From Breviolum minutum Mf 1.05b.01 (Eukaryota > Sar > Dinophyceae > Suessiales > Symbiodiniaceae), in assembly GCA_000507305.1 (NCBI GenBank), contig DF239573.1:121019-185018 (forward strand): a stretch of 64,000 nucleotides of DNA, written 5' to 3'. Below, in pieces: positions 45,520 to 57,230 of this stretch. Within the stretch, counting starts at the first letter, position 1, and each line of letters starts with the position of its first letter. The translations under genes and the position numbers were made by a program. The notes below the pieces were generated by a model that saw only the letters and a list, made by a program, of their open reading frames with translations, was not told the origin of the DNA and did not search any database.

Positions 45520-46040
45520 GATGTTTATAATAGGGATCCTTATGGTTTATGAAATAATCCCCATATAGCTGGAGTAGATTCTAGAAGTACTGGTATTTTT
45601 CTATGCCCATTTTCTGGATCCATGGGATCACGTTATATTTACCGACTAATTTGCCCCACATCACCGGGTCAGGTAGCGCTTCATCCCCTAAACAACCAGG
45701 GGCCCTTTCTCAAGGTGGGGCTTTCTCAAGGCGAGGTTTGAATTTTGGGGGTTACCCCCTGAAAGTTTAACAGCGAAAGCCCCTGAAAAGTTGCCGGCTG
45801 CCACAAGGAAAGGATCGACTTCCAACTATCATTTTTCAGATGCAAACTGTTAAACTTCGGGGGGGATGTATTTGTGATGGTCACCTCAAACAAGACTAGA
45901 AGAAACCAACTTATACCCTCCAGGGAACTAACATATCCTACCTTCAAAAATGGAATATCATCGACTCAAACATGGGTGAAATTTTAGCACCGTTCCCCTT
46001 TTACCAAGCTATTTCTGGGGGGTTCGACAACCAGGGGTTT
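45520..46040. other. Repeat cluster: family F copy and a family A foldback
   Basis: Family F pieces at 45520-45590 and 45655-45715. A family A-like foldback at about 45755-45868 (ccctgaaagtttaacag / ctgttaaacttcgggggg). Then the left half of a family J element (ccctccagggaactaacata). Confidence 0.5.
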
Positions 46041-46060
46041 CGTACATTACCCATACGTAG

Positions 46061-46145
46061 TTCTTATTCCTCTTCACACCCGCCAAGAAGCTGCTTGTGG
46101 TGAAGGGCACACAGCCCATCTTCATGATAAACAATGCGAGCTTGA
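46061..46145 (-). CDS. Candidate exon, strand ambiguous
   Basis: Both strands are open with about 75% G/C-ending codons. Minus: EVNVKLALFIMKMGCVPFTT after aaacgtccaaag, donor GGCGG|GTGTGA. Plus: TPAKKLLVVKGTQPIFMINN after acgtag. No decision possible by eye. Confidence 0.4.
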
Positions 46146-47043
46146 CATTGACCTCCTTTGGACGTTTTTTTTTGATCTTCACTTGAAGATGATCCCTAAA
46201 AGGCCAAAAGTGATTTGTACTTGGGGGTGATTTTGACTTAATTCCTGTTGTATGGAAGCAACTACATACCCCGAACTACACAAAAACAACTTGCAGTTGT
46301 TGTCTGGTAACTGGAGTTGGAAGATCAGTTCCACCACTGATCGCATCTAAGCATTGATTAATAATGGCCTGGTACCAAACTACAAGCACTTGCCTCTACT
46401 TTCGCTTTTTAATTGCATTAGGATTGCCCCTTCAGTGCTATGGATGTTTTTTTTTGTTGCAGTAGTTGTTGGCATGCCTGCACTATATTAATCATAGGGA
46501 GTGTAAGTCTTCACCAAAAGCACCAAATCATATCAAATCTATAGAAAAACTGGGGTGTTCAGCAGGATTCCGGGGCACTGAAACAGTATCAACAAGTTTT
46601 TTTTTTGTGCCTCGTTCGGGACGAAAAGTGGCCAGATTTGTCCAGAATCATGAAAAAAATACCAGGGTAGTATAGGGACCTCCTTTTCATGGATCATCTA
46701 CAACGACCGTCTGCTTTGTTTGGTCAGGGTTTGCTGTATGTAAACTTACAGTACATGTCCCCCTGATCACTTAAAAAGGGTTAAAACACACCGTCACTAA
46801 ACAAACATAAACAAATCATCATTTTGAGCCCCAAAAAAGGGTTCTGTATAGCCAAAAACTTCATTTACTGGAAGCATGTATGTTGCAAACCCTGTGGGTT
46901 GAACATGTCCAAAGAAAAGAATCTAAATTTCTTGAAAAAAACACATTGGAACTAATACCATACCACATATATCCTCACATTTTTCACAATAACACCCCCC
47001 CCCCCCCCATGTTGATGCCGTTGTTTCTTGTCAACCCCCCCAG

Positions 47044-47104
47044 GTTTCCTCGTCCGGAAGACCAAGTTCGAGCGATGCAAGAGCCCGGAAGAATCTTCGT
47101 GGGA
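47044..47104 (+). CDS. Candidate short exon
   Basis: 61 bp. Acceptor gtcaacccccccag, donor GGGA|GTAAAG. The frame FLVRKTKFERCKSPEESSW has 15 of 19 codons ending in G/C. Other frames are open too. Family unknown. Confidence 0.45.
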
Positions 47105-47169
47105 GTAAAGGCCTTCCTCAAAAAAAAACTCGAGTCCGAGTCGAATGGGAAAAAGTTGGACGGAAAGAA

Positions 47170-48600
47170 AACACATTGAAACATATGTATATATATATTT
47201 ACATACTTATATATATAAATATAAAATGATGTTCTGTGAAATTATATCAGAGAGATTGGAAATATTATAGTTAAACAATATTGAGACTAAAGCAAAAAAA
47301 AAACGATAATTTCCTGAAGGTTCATAGCCATGGGACATGTTTTTTTTTTTCGGGGGGTAAGACATGCATGTGCTTTGCAAGTGCTGTGAAGTGCAACATT
47401 TTGTGCATCCTTTCGAAGTTCCTGTTTGTGGTGTCATATGAACCTCTTGAATGAATATATATATATATATGTATATATATACACGTACATATCAGTGCTT
47501 TACCATGATCATCAGCTGAAACCAAACATGAGGACTACTGGATACTTAAGCATGTACCTGGAATTATTTCACCCCAAATAGCGGTTTTGAAACCTTTGGG
47601 TGAATTATAAGCATGTCACCAAACACCCCAAAATTACAGGCGTATAAACAAATTCATGAGTGGGTTACCTCCCTTAGCGCCTGAAAATCCATGGTCAGAA
47701 GATGACATGTCCTATTGGAATGGCCTATTTTCAGGGCGGCCAGGTTACTTTCAGGGAAGGGTATTCATAATATCTGGGCAATTTATTATAATAAATCCTT
47801 AACCTAATCTAAGGCCATTTTGGGAGGATTCCCTTACTGTGCATCTGATAGCCCGTGTTGGGCCTGTGTACGTTGGGCGACCGTGGAGGATTCCCTTACT
47901 AAACCACCATTTTTCCACCTTTCGCCCTTAATGCCGATCCATCAACTGTGCATGGGGTGACCAACCGGCGGGAAAGGCGGTTATAATTTTTTCCAGATAA
48001 TATCGTATTGCTGCTGCCAATCATCCAAACGATTTATGACCGTTCGCCGACTCCCTCACATACCAAGCGTCCATTCAGGTTCTAGCTCCGGAGGTTCCAT
48101 AACCGTCCCATGTCTGGAAGCTAAAACTGATGAAAGTCCAACCCCTGAGGGCTGAGAATCTCACCCTCTGAGGGCTGAGAATCTCACCCTCTGCAAGAAG
48201 GGTTCACCTTTTTTTCATACAAAAAATCACAAAAATCACCTCCAAGTCGTTGGTTGTTGAAGGTTCTCTGGTTCCAAATATTTAAACAGATTTCATGAGT
48301 GAAGTAACCCCGATCCATTGGCGATTCGAATCCAACATTTTGGGCTTTTTTTTTTCGCACATCGAAATTCCTGTGGATGCCATATCCATAGTTGGATGGA
48401 ATGGAAAAAAGAAATTGTGGGGAATGGTTCGTTCGCACCTGTCCAAATCCACTAAAAGTCGAAAAAAACATGAATCTTGTTAGGGAAAATCATCCTAAAT
48501 ATTAAAAACTGAAGCGAACAGTTCATTTCTATTTCAACCCGGCTGTAACAAATCATTGTCAAAGTGAACAATCTCTCCAAGTAAAGAAAGCTTGATCCCG
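47170..48600. other. Non-coding; TA tracts and one family A foldback
   Basis: TA-rich tracts near 47180-47225 and 47455-47485. Family A-type foldback at about 47665-47765 (gcgcctgaaaatcc ... ttttcagggcggcc). A short duplicated phrase gggctgagaatctcaccctc at 48150-48191. No exon supported. Confidence 0.4.
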
Positions 48601-48626
48601 TGGCCTAACTTTCCGTAACCTACAAC

Positions 48627-48733
48627 TACTTGGTGGTTTCAACCATTTCAACCCATCTGAAAAAATGCTCGTCAAATTGGATCATCTCCTCAAGTAGGGA
48701 TGACCAACAAAAATCTTTGAAACCAGCACCTAG
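48627..48733. mobile_element. Foldback element, family C
   Basis: ctacttggtggtttcaacc at the left, tttgaaaccagcacctag at the right, core ttggatcatctcctcaagta. Confidence 0.75.
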
Positions 48734-48887
48734 AGATAATTACCTTCCATGTTGTTGCCTTTTTCCCTTTGATCTTGAGCCACGGAATTGCTAGCATGGT
48801 AGATGCATCGGGTGATGGAGAAATATCCAATACTCTCCCAGGTCAGCAACGTTCAAAACCCATTATGACATTCCATTATACTGATTC

Positions 48888-48998
48888 CCTAGCCTTCCAG
48901 TTACCTATATATTTGGAACCAGGGGGTCTAGTTACCTAATATACTGGTAACTGGGGGGTTGATTGCCTAATATATAGGTAACTGGAAGGCTAGGGATT
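48888..48998. mobile_element. Foldback element (CCTAGCCTTCCAGTTACC ends) inside a family F repeat
   Basis: ccctagccttccagttacc at the left is mirrored by ggtaactggaaggctaggg at the right, with three internal repeats of a ttacctaatata-like motif. It splits a family F copy: tgacattccattatactgatt lies before it and attggttcattggc after it. Confidence 0.7.
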
Positions 48999-49111
48999 GG
49001 TTCATTGGCATCCATCCTTCTCTGGTTGGTGCGCAAGCCCCACCTGATTGCTCATTTGCTCGTCAATTAGAAGGGAAAATGGTCATTCAGTTCTCATCTG
49101 CTCATCACTAA

Positions 49112-50580
49112 GCACAGGGCAGGTATAACGGCATATTACAATTCCCTACATATAACTTGTAGCATGATCCCCTTATTTAAAGCAAATAACCAGGGTTTTG
49201 GTCATTGCTCAGGTTACAGTTACATATCATACTTTACATTATTTCAGTTGTCACTCAAACTGAACAGATCAGTCTGAGCGTCCCCTCCCTTGAACCTTGC
49301 TTAAGTCAACAACAGGATTCCTGTTTGGTGGAGTAATTACACGGGGTAGGATTTTTTCATTCTCTCTTTTATGAACCAAACAAACAAGGGGCTTCGGCTT
49401 AGTCTCTTGTTTTTTTTCTCCAATTTGCCCCTTGGAATTATGATTTGAACACTCACCCAATCGTTGCATGATTTCAACACTGAAGATGGTCCCATATGGT
49501 ACCAGAATATTTTGAGCTACAAGTCGCATGTCCTTGCTTGGAGGATCATCCCACCAGTCAGTAAGCGGTCACTGACCATGGTTAGTATCAGTCACCTAAG
49601 ATCACCTACAAGTGCAAAAACCCAAAAAAAACAATCAAACAGTTTGATCTAAGGGTCAAGGATCTAACCCCTAGAACAGAATCAATGAAAACTTGTTCAA
49701 ATGAAAGACAACAAAAAAACCACCCACATCCTTGGCTTAGCCTTTAAAAAAACGTGATGTCTTAGTGGTTAGTTGAAAAAACCTCTGCCATTGGATTCAA
49801 CAAACCATTACACTGAGGGTAAGTTTCACCACTTAGCGGCGCAAGCGGAGTTTTCAACCCCCAAAAAAGCCATGAGTGCATCGTTTTTACTGGTCAACCA
49901 ACCCCACAAAAAAAACGGGTAAACACCCTTGGTTTGTGGGAGAATTTTGGCCAACCAATTTCTTCCCCTAAATTTTCAACGGATTTCGAAATATTTCGAC
50001 CTTCAGACTTCTCAAGCACCTTTCGTGGACCTAAGGCTTGAGTTTCGGGGGTGTAGCCTTTGCCGAGCTGAAGTCGAAGGGGGTGTAACTATGTTGGGGT
50101 TTTATCAATACCTGCGAACCCAAACCAACCATTTTTTAATGCCAAATGCCGATAAGTTCAGAAAGATAATGGTTCCAGCACTCTTTCATGAAAGCGGGGT
50201 TGCAACTTGGAATTTTGCCTACTAGATATGAATAACTCCGTAATCCCCCAACGTTTACAAGTTAGGCAGTTTTCCGAGTAGGACTAGAAAGAGTTACACA
50301 CCCAAAAAAAGGAGTTGAAACTTTTGACAATCGCCTGATTCATAACCAGAAACGCCAGGCTTCTCTATAATAATTGTTATGTTTCATGTAATGATTCAAA
50401 TGGAATTGATTATCCTGGTTATGGATCATATTTACCATTAATAAAAACATCAAAGTGCACACTGTAAACCATCACAAAAAAACATCCAGACATCGAAATC
50501 GCGCTCCATCAATGCCTCAGTCCACCAGTACAGGGCTTGAGGCAAATCTGTCTCAGCCACCAGCACGGCCAAATTGCTTT
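49112..50580. other. Family F repeat, then no supported gene
   Basis: Family F at about 49112-49215. The open frames at 49269-49529 (minus) and 49929-50225 (plus) lack codon bias and clear borders. Confidence 0.4.
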
Positions 50581-50601
50581 GGGCCTCATTTTTTCACTTA
50601 G

Positions 50602-50700
50602 GCCGGATTTCTTGGGTGCGGTGGCAATGGCGTGGAGTACCCTTGTCCCATTTTTTGTTTTTTTGCCGGATGACCTTTCCCTTTCTCACTCCACGAAATC
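50602..50700 (+). CDS. Candidate exon, low confidence
   Basis: Acceptor catttttttcacttag-like tract before 50602. One frame (RPDFLGAVAMAWSTLVPFFV) is hydrophobic and open to 50743; another (AGFLGCGGNGVEYP) is open for about 23 codons. The donor is not defined. Confidence 0.3.
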
Positions 50701-50856
50701 AGGCCTTAGTACCGCCCAATTAGGGGAGAGTCGTGCTCAATAACCCCTTCATAAGGCCTTACTTCTTGGGGGGTCCACTTACAATTCCATGAATGCAGGG
50801 AGACATTTTCCATGCGCAGGAGAGCCTTGAAAAGAGGCTCTCAAACTGTGAGCCAA

Positions 50857-50964
50857 CACTTGGTGGTTTCAACCAACTCAGTTGAAAAATATGCGCACTT
50901 CCAATGGGATGATTTCCCCAGTTTTCGCTGTAAAAATCAAACACCCCATTAAACCACCACCTAG
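50857..50964. mobile_element. Foldback element, family C
   Basis: cacttggtggtttcaacc at the left, ttaaaccaccacctagc at the right, core aatgggatgatttccccag. A duplicate fragment of the right arm (tttgaaaccaccacc) follows at about 51018. Confidence 0.7.
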
Positions 50965-51078
50965 CTTCAATGTTGTGAATTTCATTCAAGGCCCAAGTAG
51001 AGGCAAAAAATAAAATCTTTGAAACCACCACCACCTAGGTTCTGACGTTTCAAACATAACCCAATAGCACCTTTTTGA

Positions 51079-51285
51079 CGTCGCAGCATGACACGCTCCT
51101 CTGACGGCTACGGCTATAGCAAGGCTCGCCAAGATGGAGTTGAGGGTATAGCCTCTCCTGAACATACATAGCACCTGAAAATTGAGGAACTTTGGTGCAA
51201 ACTGACAACTTCCCCCCCCTTTCTGATGCTAATATTCTATCTTTTCCAGGTGCTTTTGCTGATAGTCTCAGGGAACGTAATGCCT
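51079..51285 (+). CDS. Candidate exon abutting a family A foldback intron
   Basis: Exon about 51089-51147: acceptor tttttgacgtcgcag, then MTRSSDGYGYSKARQDGVE, donor GAGG|GTATAG. The foldback begins at the donor (gggtatagcctctcctgaac; agcacctgaaaat) and ends near 51275 (ttttccaggtgctttt; agtctcaggga), containing an acceptor-like tatcttttccag. The minus strand over the exon is also open (LASLAIAVAVRGACHAATSK). Confidence 0.4.
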
Positions 51286-51398
51286 TCAACTCCAATTTCA
51301 TCACGGAGTCTGCGCATCCATTTCCAACCCGTGACGACTCGTTACTCGGTGTCAATCGATAAAAATCGCCGTGCTCTCCTGGTTTTCTTTGGCGACAG

Positions 51399-51479
51399 AA
51401 ACGCGCCAAAAGCGGCGGCACCGGCAAGGAACAGGGGAAAGATCTTCTATGTATCCCAAGCCAGCCAGGGTTTTCGTGA
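51399..51479 (+). CDS. Candidate terminal exon
   Basis: Polypyrimidine acceptor (ggttttctttggcgacag), then 26 codons KRAKSGGTGKEQGKDLLCIP ... ending at TGA 51477-51479. The GC-rich island is also open in other frames on both strands. It may be the 3' end of the gene with the exon near 51.1 kb. Confidence 0.42.
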   Translation, partial: KRAKSGGTGKEQGKDLLCIPSQPGFS

Positions 51480-51509
51480 AGGGCGAAGTTGTTTTTGGAG
51501 GGTTTTCAC

Positions 51510-51630
51510 TCCCTGAAAAACTAACATGATCATCGAAAAAGGACCATTTGAACATGTGTTTCCTATTGAACATGGAGATTTTCCAGCTAGGCATGATAGT
51601 TAGATAGTTTTCAGGAGTGTAGTCTGTTGA
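51510..51630. mobile_element. Foldback element, family K
   Basis: actccctgaaaaactaacat at the left, ttttcaggagtgtag at the right, inner catttgaacatgtgtttcct and ggagattttccagctag. It begins about 30 bp after the terminal-exon stop. Confidence 0.6.
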
Positions 51631-51807
51631 GTTTTTTCTTATAAGGGATGTGTCCCTAAGACCCAAAACCGCAGCTGGTTTCAAATCATATAGGTCTTCC
51701 AATCGTGTTGATTTATGATATCATCACTTTTGTGGCTCCATTGATTTTGATATAGGGACATCAACTTGAATGTATTCTAAAAATAGGTAAAGGTCTCCCC
51801 TAAAAAT

Positions 51808-51965
51808 TACTTGGAGGATCATCCCAGGACTTGTAAGTGGTTAATAACCATGGTTGGTATATAAGTCCCCTAAGTAGGGTTACTACCCTTCCAAATGGCC
51901 TTGTGTTGGGTTACACATAGGGGTTATATTAACCACTTACTAAATTTTGGATGATCCTCCAAGTA
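51808..51965. mobile_element. Foldback element, family D
   Basis: ttacttggaggatcatccc at the left, ggatgatcctccaagtag at the right, inner gtaagtggttaataaccatg mirrored by taaccacttactaa. The best preserved copy together with 57498-57650. Confidence 0.8.
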
Positions 51966-52214
51966 GGGGATGTTCCTTACTCTTCAATTGCTTGTGAGTT
52001 TCTGGTCATCCTAGAACCCGTGTCAAGTCAAGTCATCTCCTATTTAAGACCGAGACGGTCCGAGACATCCGTGCCATGGAAACTATCGCTACCGATCACC
52101 AATGGAAGGTTCAGTCCCCGAAATGGGGGGAAAATTGCTAAGCCACAAAAATAAAAAAAAAACACAACATAGAAGCTACGAACCCGAATGAAGAAACTTA
52201 GATCTAAGGTGCTT

Positions 52215-53036
52215 GGAAAAAAACCTACAGTAAATGGTTTGATGGTGATGAATCCCATGGTAGAATCAGTGAAAAAATAACCTTAAGCCTTAAACATCCT
52301 TAAACACACACAAGAGAATAGTTTCCATTAACCATCCGTGACACAAAAACAATCTACGACAAATCGATGGTGCTTTCCAACAACGACGAATCTAGCTGCG
52401 AATGAATCTGAAACCATTCAAGGGGACCCAATGCTTTCATCCCCCAACCCTTTCTCCACTCGACAACCATCTTCCTTTGGCTTCTCTGCAACACTTCTTT
52501 ATAATGTTCTTCCCTAACAATCTTCTGCAACACTTCTCTGCAACATTTCTTTAAAACACTCGTTCCAACAATTCTCCACATCACTCTTCCCAGCACTTCT
52601 GTACAACACTTCTCTATAACACGCTTTCCATCACATCTCCAAGAGTCACTTTGCTGTCATCCAACCGGGCTCTTTAATTCTCAATTTAGGACCTGGACAT
52701 ATATTCTGGCCCATTCTAAATCTTCCGGATAGAAAATCAATCTTGCACAAAAGGATAGATCCGAAAGCAGGGTCCTTTTGGTTCAGAGGTTAATACTGGT
52801 TGTTGCTTTCAACCCATTTAATTTGAAAAATATAATTGTCAAAAATGGATCATCTGATCATCTCCCCAAGTAGTGGTAAACATCACACATATTTCAAAGC
52901 ACCACCTAGATCATATTACTTACTACCGCCCCCCCAAAAAACTAACATGACAAGCTTGAAAATCCACCACTCGAAGATGTATTTCCTATTGAAAATGGGG
53001 ATTTTCCAGCCTGTCATGTTAATTTTCAGGGTGTAA
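52215..53036. other. Repeat cluster: families H, C and K
   Basis: Family H at 52215-52300. A stretch of short aacacttct-type repeats at 52490-52625. Family C foldback at 52796-52910 (gttgctttcaaccc / tttcaaagcaccacctag). Family K foldback at 52921-53034 (aaaactaacatgacaagc / gcctgtcatgttaattttc). Confidence 0.6.
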
Positions 53037-53980
53037 TCCAAACCACGGATAAATTTTTGGAGCAAATTTCTACATTTTACATATCTGTTGATTCCCAAAG
53101 ACGGGCTCATCACATCAAGATGGCCATGACCTTCAATGCGGAAGTCTTTCCCCATTTTGTCTTGTGACGGAATGGTTCAACCATGGGAAGGGGATGTAAA
53201 TTATATTCAGAAAGCCAATGGCCTTGGTTTGCCATGAAAAAACTGAAACCTACGTCAACTTCTCCAATTCGACCGACGGAATTTTCTAAATAGAACTTCT
53301 CAGTCCTTCCAACGCTTCTCTCGCGCGCCTGGCGAAGCTGATTCGCTGAAATCGGCATGTTTATTCTCATCAGACTACTACTATCTAGGCAAATGAAACT
53401 ATAATATAATTCCCAAACGGGAATTAAGATCTATATCCTTGCAATCATAAAAACCATTTGCGGGAATTCCCAACCGGTGGTTTGGTCGCGATGAAATTTG
53501 CTCAGTATTATCATCAGACTTCACATGTCACTGATTTTGCCCACATACCCTGGGAAGGTACCCCAGACTTCTCCAAACACCCAAAAAGAAAGAAATTCCT
53601 CGAGAAACTGTTGGTGTAGAGTCAGGCGGCCCATCTTCCAGGATTATGTGGGTGAGATCTTAGAACATATTCTCAGACTTCCCAACAGGTGGCCTCTAAA
53701 ACAGGTCCCATCATTCTCCGGTGGAAGGCCTGGTAGCGGTGGCAAGCCCAACAAGCAAACCAGGAAACCCAGCTGAACAAACGACGGGTTTCACTGGATG
53801 GGCAGTAATGGCTTATGTCAACGGCTTTTTCAAATCCCCAACTAAATATAATATGATATAATCAATGGTTATATCTATATTTAAATCATATGTATCTTTA
53901 CATTAGACAAATTGTTTGGAGCAAATCACTCATACATTTGCATCAAACGTTTGATTCCTGGTGTACATGATTGTTGGCGC

Positions 53981-54085
53981 AGCTTGCTGCTTGCTTGCCC
54001 AAGGCGCATAGGATTCCACTGGGATGCATCCGCAGTCCCCTTGCCTTAGCCGAGTCAGTCCCTCAACTTTCCCAAGAACTGAGAA
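53981..54085 (+). CDS. Candidate exon, product unknown
   Basis: Acceptor attgttggcgcag, then LAACLPKAHRIPLGCIRSPL and on to ESVPQLSQELRN. About half the codons end in G/C. The minus strand has stops here. The donor is not defined. Confidence 0.4.
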
Positions 54086-54330
54086 ACTCTGGAACAACAA
54101 AAACACCAAAACCCAAGATCCATAAAACTAGTATGATTTGCCTACATGAATGGTTGATTCTATGGTATAATTTACCTACATGCATGGCCGATTTCTATGG
54201 TAAATTAGTAGGTATAGGTATAGATATACCGATCCCATGGATCCGTCACAGGCCACACTAACTTGGGCCCATATTTTTGGTGTAGTGTCAAACATTTGAA
54301 AGTTTTACTTTTACCACAGTTCAACTAAAG

Positions 54331-54444
54331 CTAGTTGGTGGTTTGTCACCAACCCATCTGAAAAATATGCTCGCCAACTTGGATCATGAAACGCCAAGTT
54401 TCGGGGTGAAAATTCCAAAACATAATTGCATTGCCACCACCTAG
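54331..54444. mobile_element. Foldback element, family C
   Basis: ctagttggtggtttgtcacc at the left, ttgccaccacctagc at the right, core aacttggatcat. Flanked on both sides by family I pieces (54135-54245, 54455-54515). Confidence 0.65.
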
Positions 54445-54554
54445 CTATACAAATGATTTCTATGGCCTGGATGATGTAAATTAGTAGGGCAAATCTACCA
54501 ATCCCATGGATCCGTTCTAGTGCCCAAAAATTGAAAAAAGTCGCGTTTTTTTAA

Positions 54555-54705
54555 CCACAGTTCAACTGTTGAGCCACAAGATGTCGAGCCGTAAATTTCA
54601 CCCTCAAATCTGATGCCCTGGAACCAGACCGGAAAATAGGTGTCCCCTACCAGCTGTTCAGCAGGACGACCACATTCATCCCAGAGCCATGGCTCACGCA
54701 ACCAC
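54555..54705 (-). CDS. Candidate exon, product unknown
   Basis: Minus strand. Acceptor atgccactttaccgcag, then WLREPWLWDECGRPAEQLVG and on to FPVWFQGIRFEGEIYGS, strongly protein-like and rich in Trp and acidic residues. The end is uncertain: a donor-like GTAGGG lies inside, or the exon runs to about 54555. Family unknown. Confidence 0.45.
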
Positions 54706-54754
54706 CTGCGGTAAAGTGGCATTACTTGAGTCGCATCATTGCCTTTCTCTACCC

Positions 54755-54868
54755 TCCCAAAAAAGGAACAGATGTCACCTGAAAAACTAGTGGAAGATGA
54801 AATTTCCTTTTGAAATTGACTCCCCTTTTTTAACGGACATGTTTAATTTCTCAGGGTATAACTTTTAT
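54755..54868. mobile_element. Foldback element, family A variant
   Basis: gaacagatgtcacctgaaaa at the left, acggacatgtttaatttctc at the right, core tggaagatgaaatttccttt and gactcccctttt. Confidence 0.45.
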
Positions 54869-54956
54869 TAGGTTTTGGTAGGTTTATGTTGGGCCCGTAA
54901 GTTTAAACAGCCGAATCAAGACCCGCAGAAACCGGGAGGACTTCATTCGCTATTGG

Positions 54957-55063
54957 TACTGTTGATGGAAAAATCCCGCTAACCACCTGGGATGTATAAA
55001 AACCTCTAAATAATGGGATGAACCACCTATCAACTGGGGCAGGATTTCTTCCATCAACAGTAT
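54957..55063. mobile_element. Foldback element, family E
   Basis: tactgttgatggaaaaatcc at the left, gatttcttccatcaacagta at the right, inner cacctgggatgtataaaaac and taatgggatgaa. Confidence 0.75.
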
Positions 55064-55460
55064 TGGTTTAAGTTTAAACCAAATATCCCTCATCATCAGT
55101 GATGGCACCATTCCTAATCAAATGCAACCAGATCCAGGTGAACAATATCTTCTCAATCATTATCACTTATATAGTTTGCTGTGGAAACAAATGGAAACAT
55201 ATATATTCCATTGTAAATTTCAATTGGGTAATTCATTCAGGGTTTGCCATAATCACCTGAAACAACCCTAAAAAATAGAAACCCTACATCACCAAGGGAC
55301 AATACCTGTCAATCTTTAGGCTTGATTTTTCCCATTTAACAAGGTCCTTATGGTGGACCCCGTCATTATAATCACCTATTTTTGTTGCAAATAAGCAGGG
55401 CGAACCTGGTCACTGCTCACTTGGTCCTTGGAGGGTATTCCACCTACCAATTTCCACCAG

Positions 55461-55628
55461 GCCCTGTTCCGTTTGTGGCCTGAGGTTACCATCCCACCTC
55501 AGGAAGACGACGTGTGGGTGGGGTGGGGCCCTATGTCTATAGCCATGCATAGAAACCCTGTCCTGAAGAAGAACTTTTTCAACTTAAAAAGTTGCAACTT
55601 CTTTCGGAAAATGATGGGTTGCTTCTGA
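55461..55628 (+). CDS. Candidate terminal exon, product unknown
   Basis: Acceptor accaatttccaccag, then a 55-codon open frame to TGA 55626-55628. Two thirds of codons end in G/C, the strongest bias of any long island here. Text includes FRLWPEVTIPPQEDDVWVGW and a Lys/Asn/Phe-rich C-terminus. Family unknown. Family F remnants lie just upstream (55345-55420). Confidence 0.55.
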   Translation, partial: ALFRLWPEVTIPPQEDDVWVGWGPMSIAMHRNPVLKKNFFNLKSCNFFRKMMGCF

Positions 55629-55639
55629 AGCCTCTATTT

Positions 55640-57050
55640 TTTCTAAAGAAGTTTCAGAACATGTGTCCCTGAAATGGTGGAACACACACCATTCCAGAAA
55701 ATACTTCAATTTCATTCGAGATATTCCCACCTGAAGAAAAGAAGACAAAGCAAGGCAAGTGCAGTAGTAGTCGTAGTCTAGATCGTTTTAGATAGCAGAT
55801 CAGGGCCACCTCCCAGACCGGAGAGGTAGTCAGCTAGGGAACAACAAGTACCTTCAATAACTCCAACGAGCTGGTGGTTGGTTTGATGGATAAACATATT
55901 TCTCTTAAAAAAACACAATATTTTCTACCAGGATTGTATCTTTCTTTGATGGTTGAATTCTTTCATGGGTTGGATGCAACCCTAATAATAGAAAGTCAAA
56001 AAAACAATACCTGAGCCCCGAATAAAAATCTTTTAACTTTCCATTATTATACTGGTTGTTTAAGAGGGATCCTTCTAATGGTTTGTTATAATCCCCAAAT
56101 CTAACTGGGTAGTTGAATCCCCTATAATATACCCTAAACAGCCAGGGGCCTTTCTTTCATTACTCATCTGAAGCAACCTAACCAAACTTACCCCCCCACC
56201 TCCTCAACTCCCTGTCGTTTTTGGGACCCTTTTCAACCCACACGACTTCACCAAAGTAGCGTGTCACGAGACTTCTCGTCATAGTATCCGGGTTTCACCT
56301 GAGCTAAATCCGTGGTAAAAAACTGAACGACTTTTGGTGGTGGCTCGGGGTTCCTCAGGTTTCTTCAGCTGTGTGGGGATTTCCTTAAATGGTGGTACCC
56401 CCAAAACACCCCAAAATGATCGTTTTTAATAGGAAAACCAATGGTTGTGTGGTACCACAATTTAAGGAAACACCCGTGTGAATACACTGTTTGGAAGAGA
56501 GAAAATGCTACAAAAGTAACCCTTTCTCCCATAATCATGGTTTTTTCCGTGGAGAAAATGGGGTGTATCTCCAAAAGGATCGTTTCCTTTCATGTAGTAT
56601 GATTTTTCCACTGAACCATGATTAAGTGAGAAAGGGTAATGTAGTGTTGCATAGAGTAGTATTATAGTATTACGCTTTCAGAAAGCCTTGTCCATGCCGA
56701 GTGCTTGCCATCATCAATCATCCCCAAGTCTGGGGCAGAAAGTCTTTTTTTCCGGCCGGAAAGTCATATCCCACCTATCCAGGAGTAGGAAAACCCATCT
56801 GTAAGGAATATTGGAGAACATGGTTGAAGTCATAGGTATTCAGAGTGATGTACTTGGACCCATTTCGAGATTTCACCTCACTTTGTCTCTGAAGTTCTCT
56901 TAGTAAACGGTACCCTAGCGATTCTATATCAACACCCAACTGGCAACAAAAACATACCACGTGAACCCAACTGTATTCCTCTGAGTCTCACTATGATGGG
57001 CTTATGTTATAATCGTCCCACCCATACCATTGGATCACAAACCAATCCTC
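55640..57050. other. Non-coding; family F and family G repeats
   Basis: Family F at 56035-56165 and a family G foldback at 56373-56477 (atttccttaaatggtggtac / gtaccacaatttaaggaaa). No exon with good borders. Confidence 0.5.
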
Positions 57051-57059
57051 CTCTGACAG

Positions 57060-57230
57060 CTTTTGCCAAGATGCGTTCACTTGATTGCTTTGTTCAGCAT
57101 GTTCCTGAGATGCGCACAAGAATCTGAGCTGCAAAAGTTATTTCCTTCAGACATTTACACAGATTTAGGCAGCCCAGCCATGCCGTTGGCACCCATGAAC
57201 TTCTTTGAACATGTAAAGTTTTGGTGTTGA
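57060..57230 (+). CDS. Candidate terminal exon, product unknown
   Basis: Acceptor ccaatcctcctctgacag, then 56 codons (… CAQESELQKLFPSDIYTDLG … MPLAPMNFFEHVKF) to TGA 57228-57230. Bias is neutral to mildly G/C. A second plus frame (KMRSLDCFVQHVPEMRTR) is open in the first 66 bp. Confidence 0.42.
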   Translation, partial: LLPRCVHLIALFSMFLRCAQESELQKLFPSDIYTDLGSPAMPLAPMNFFEHVKFWC

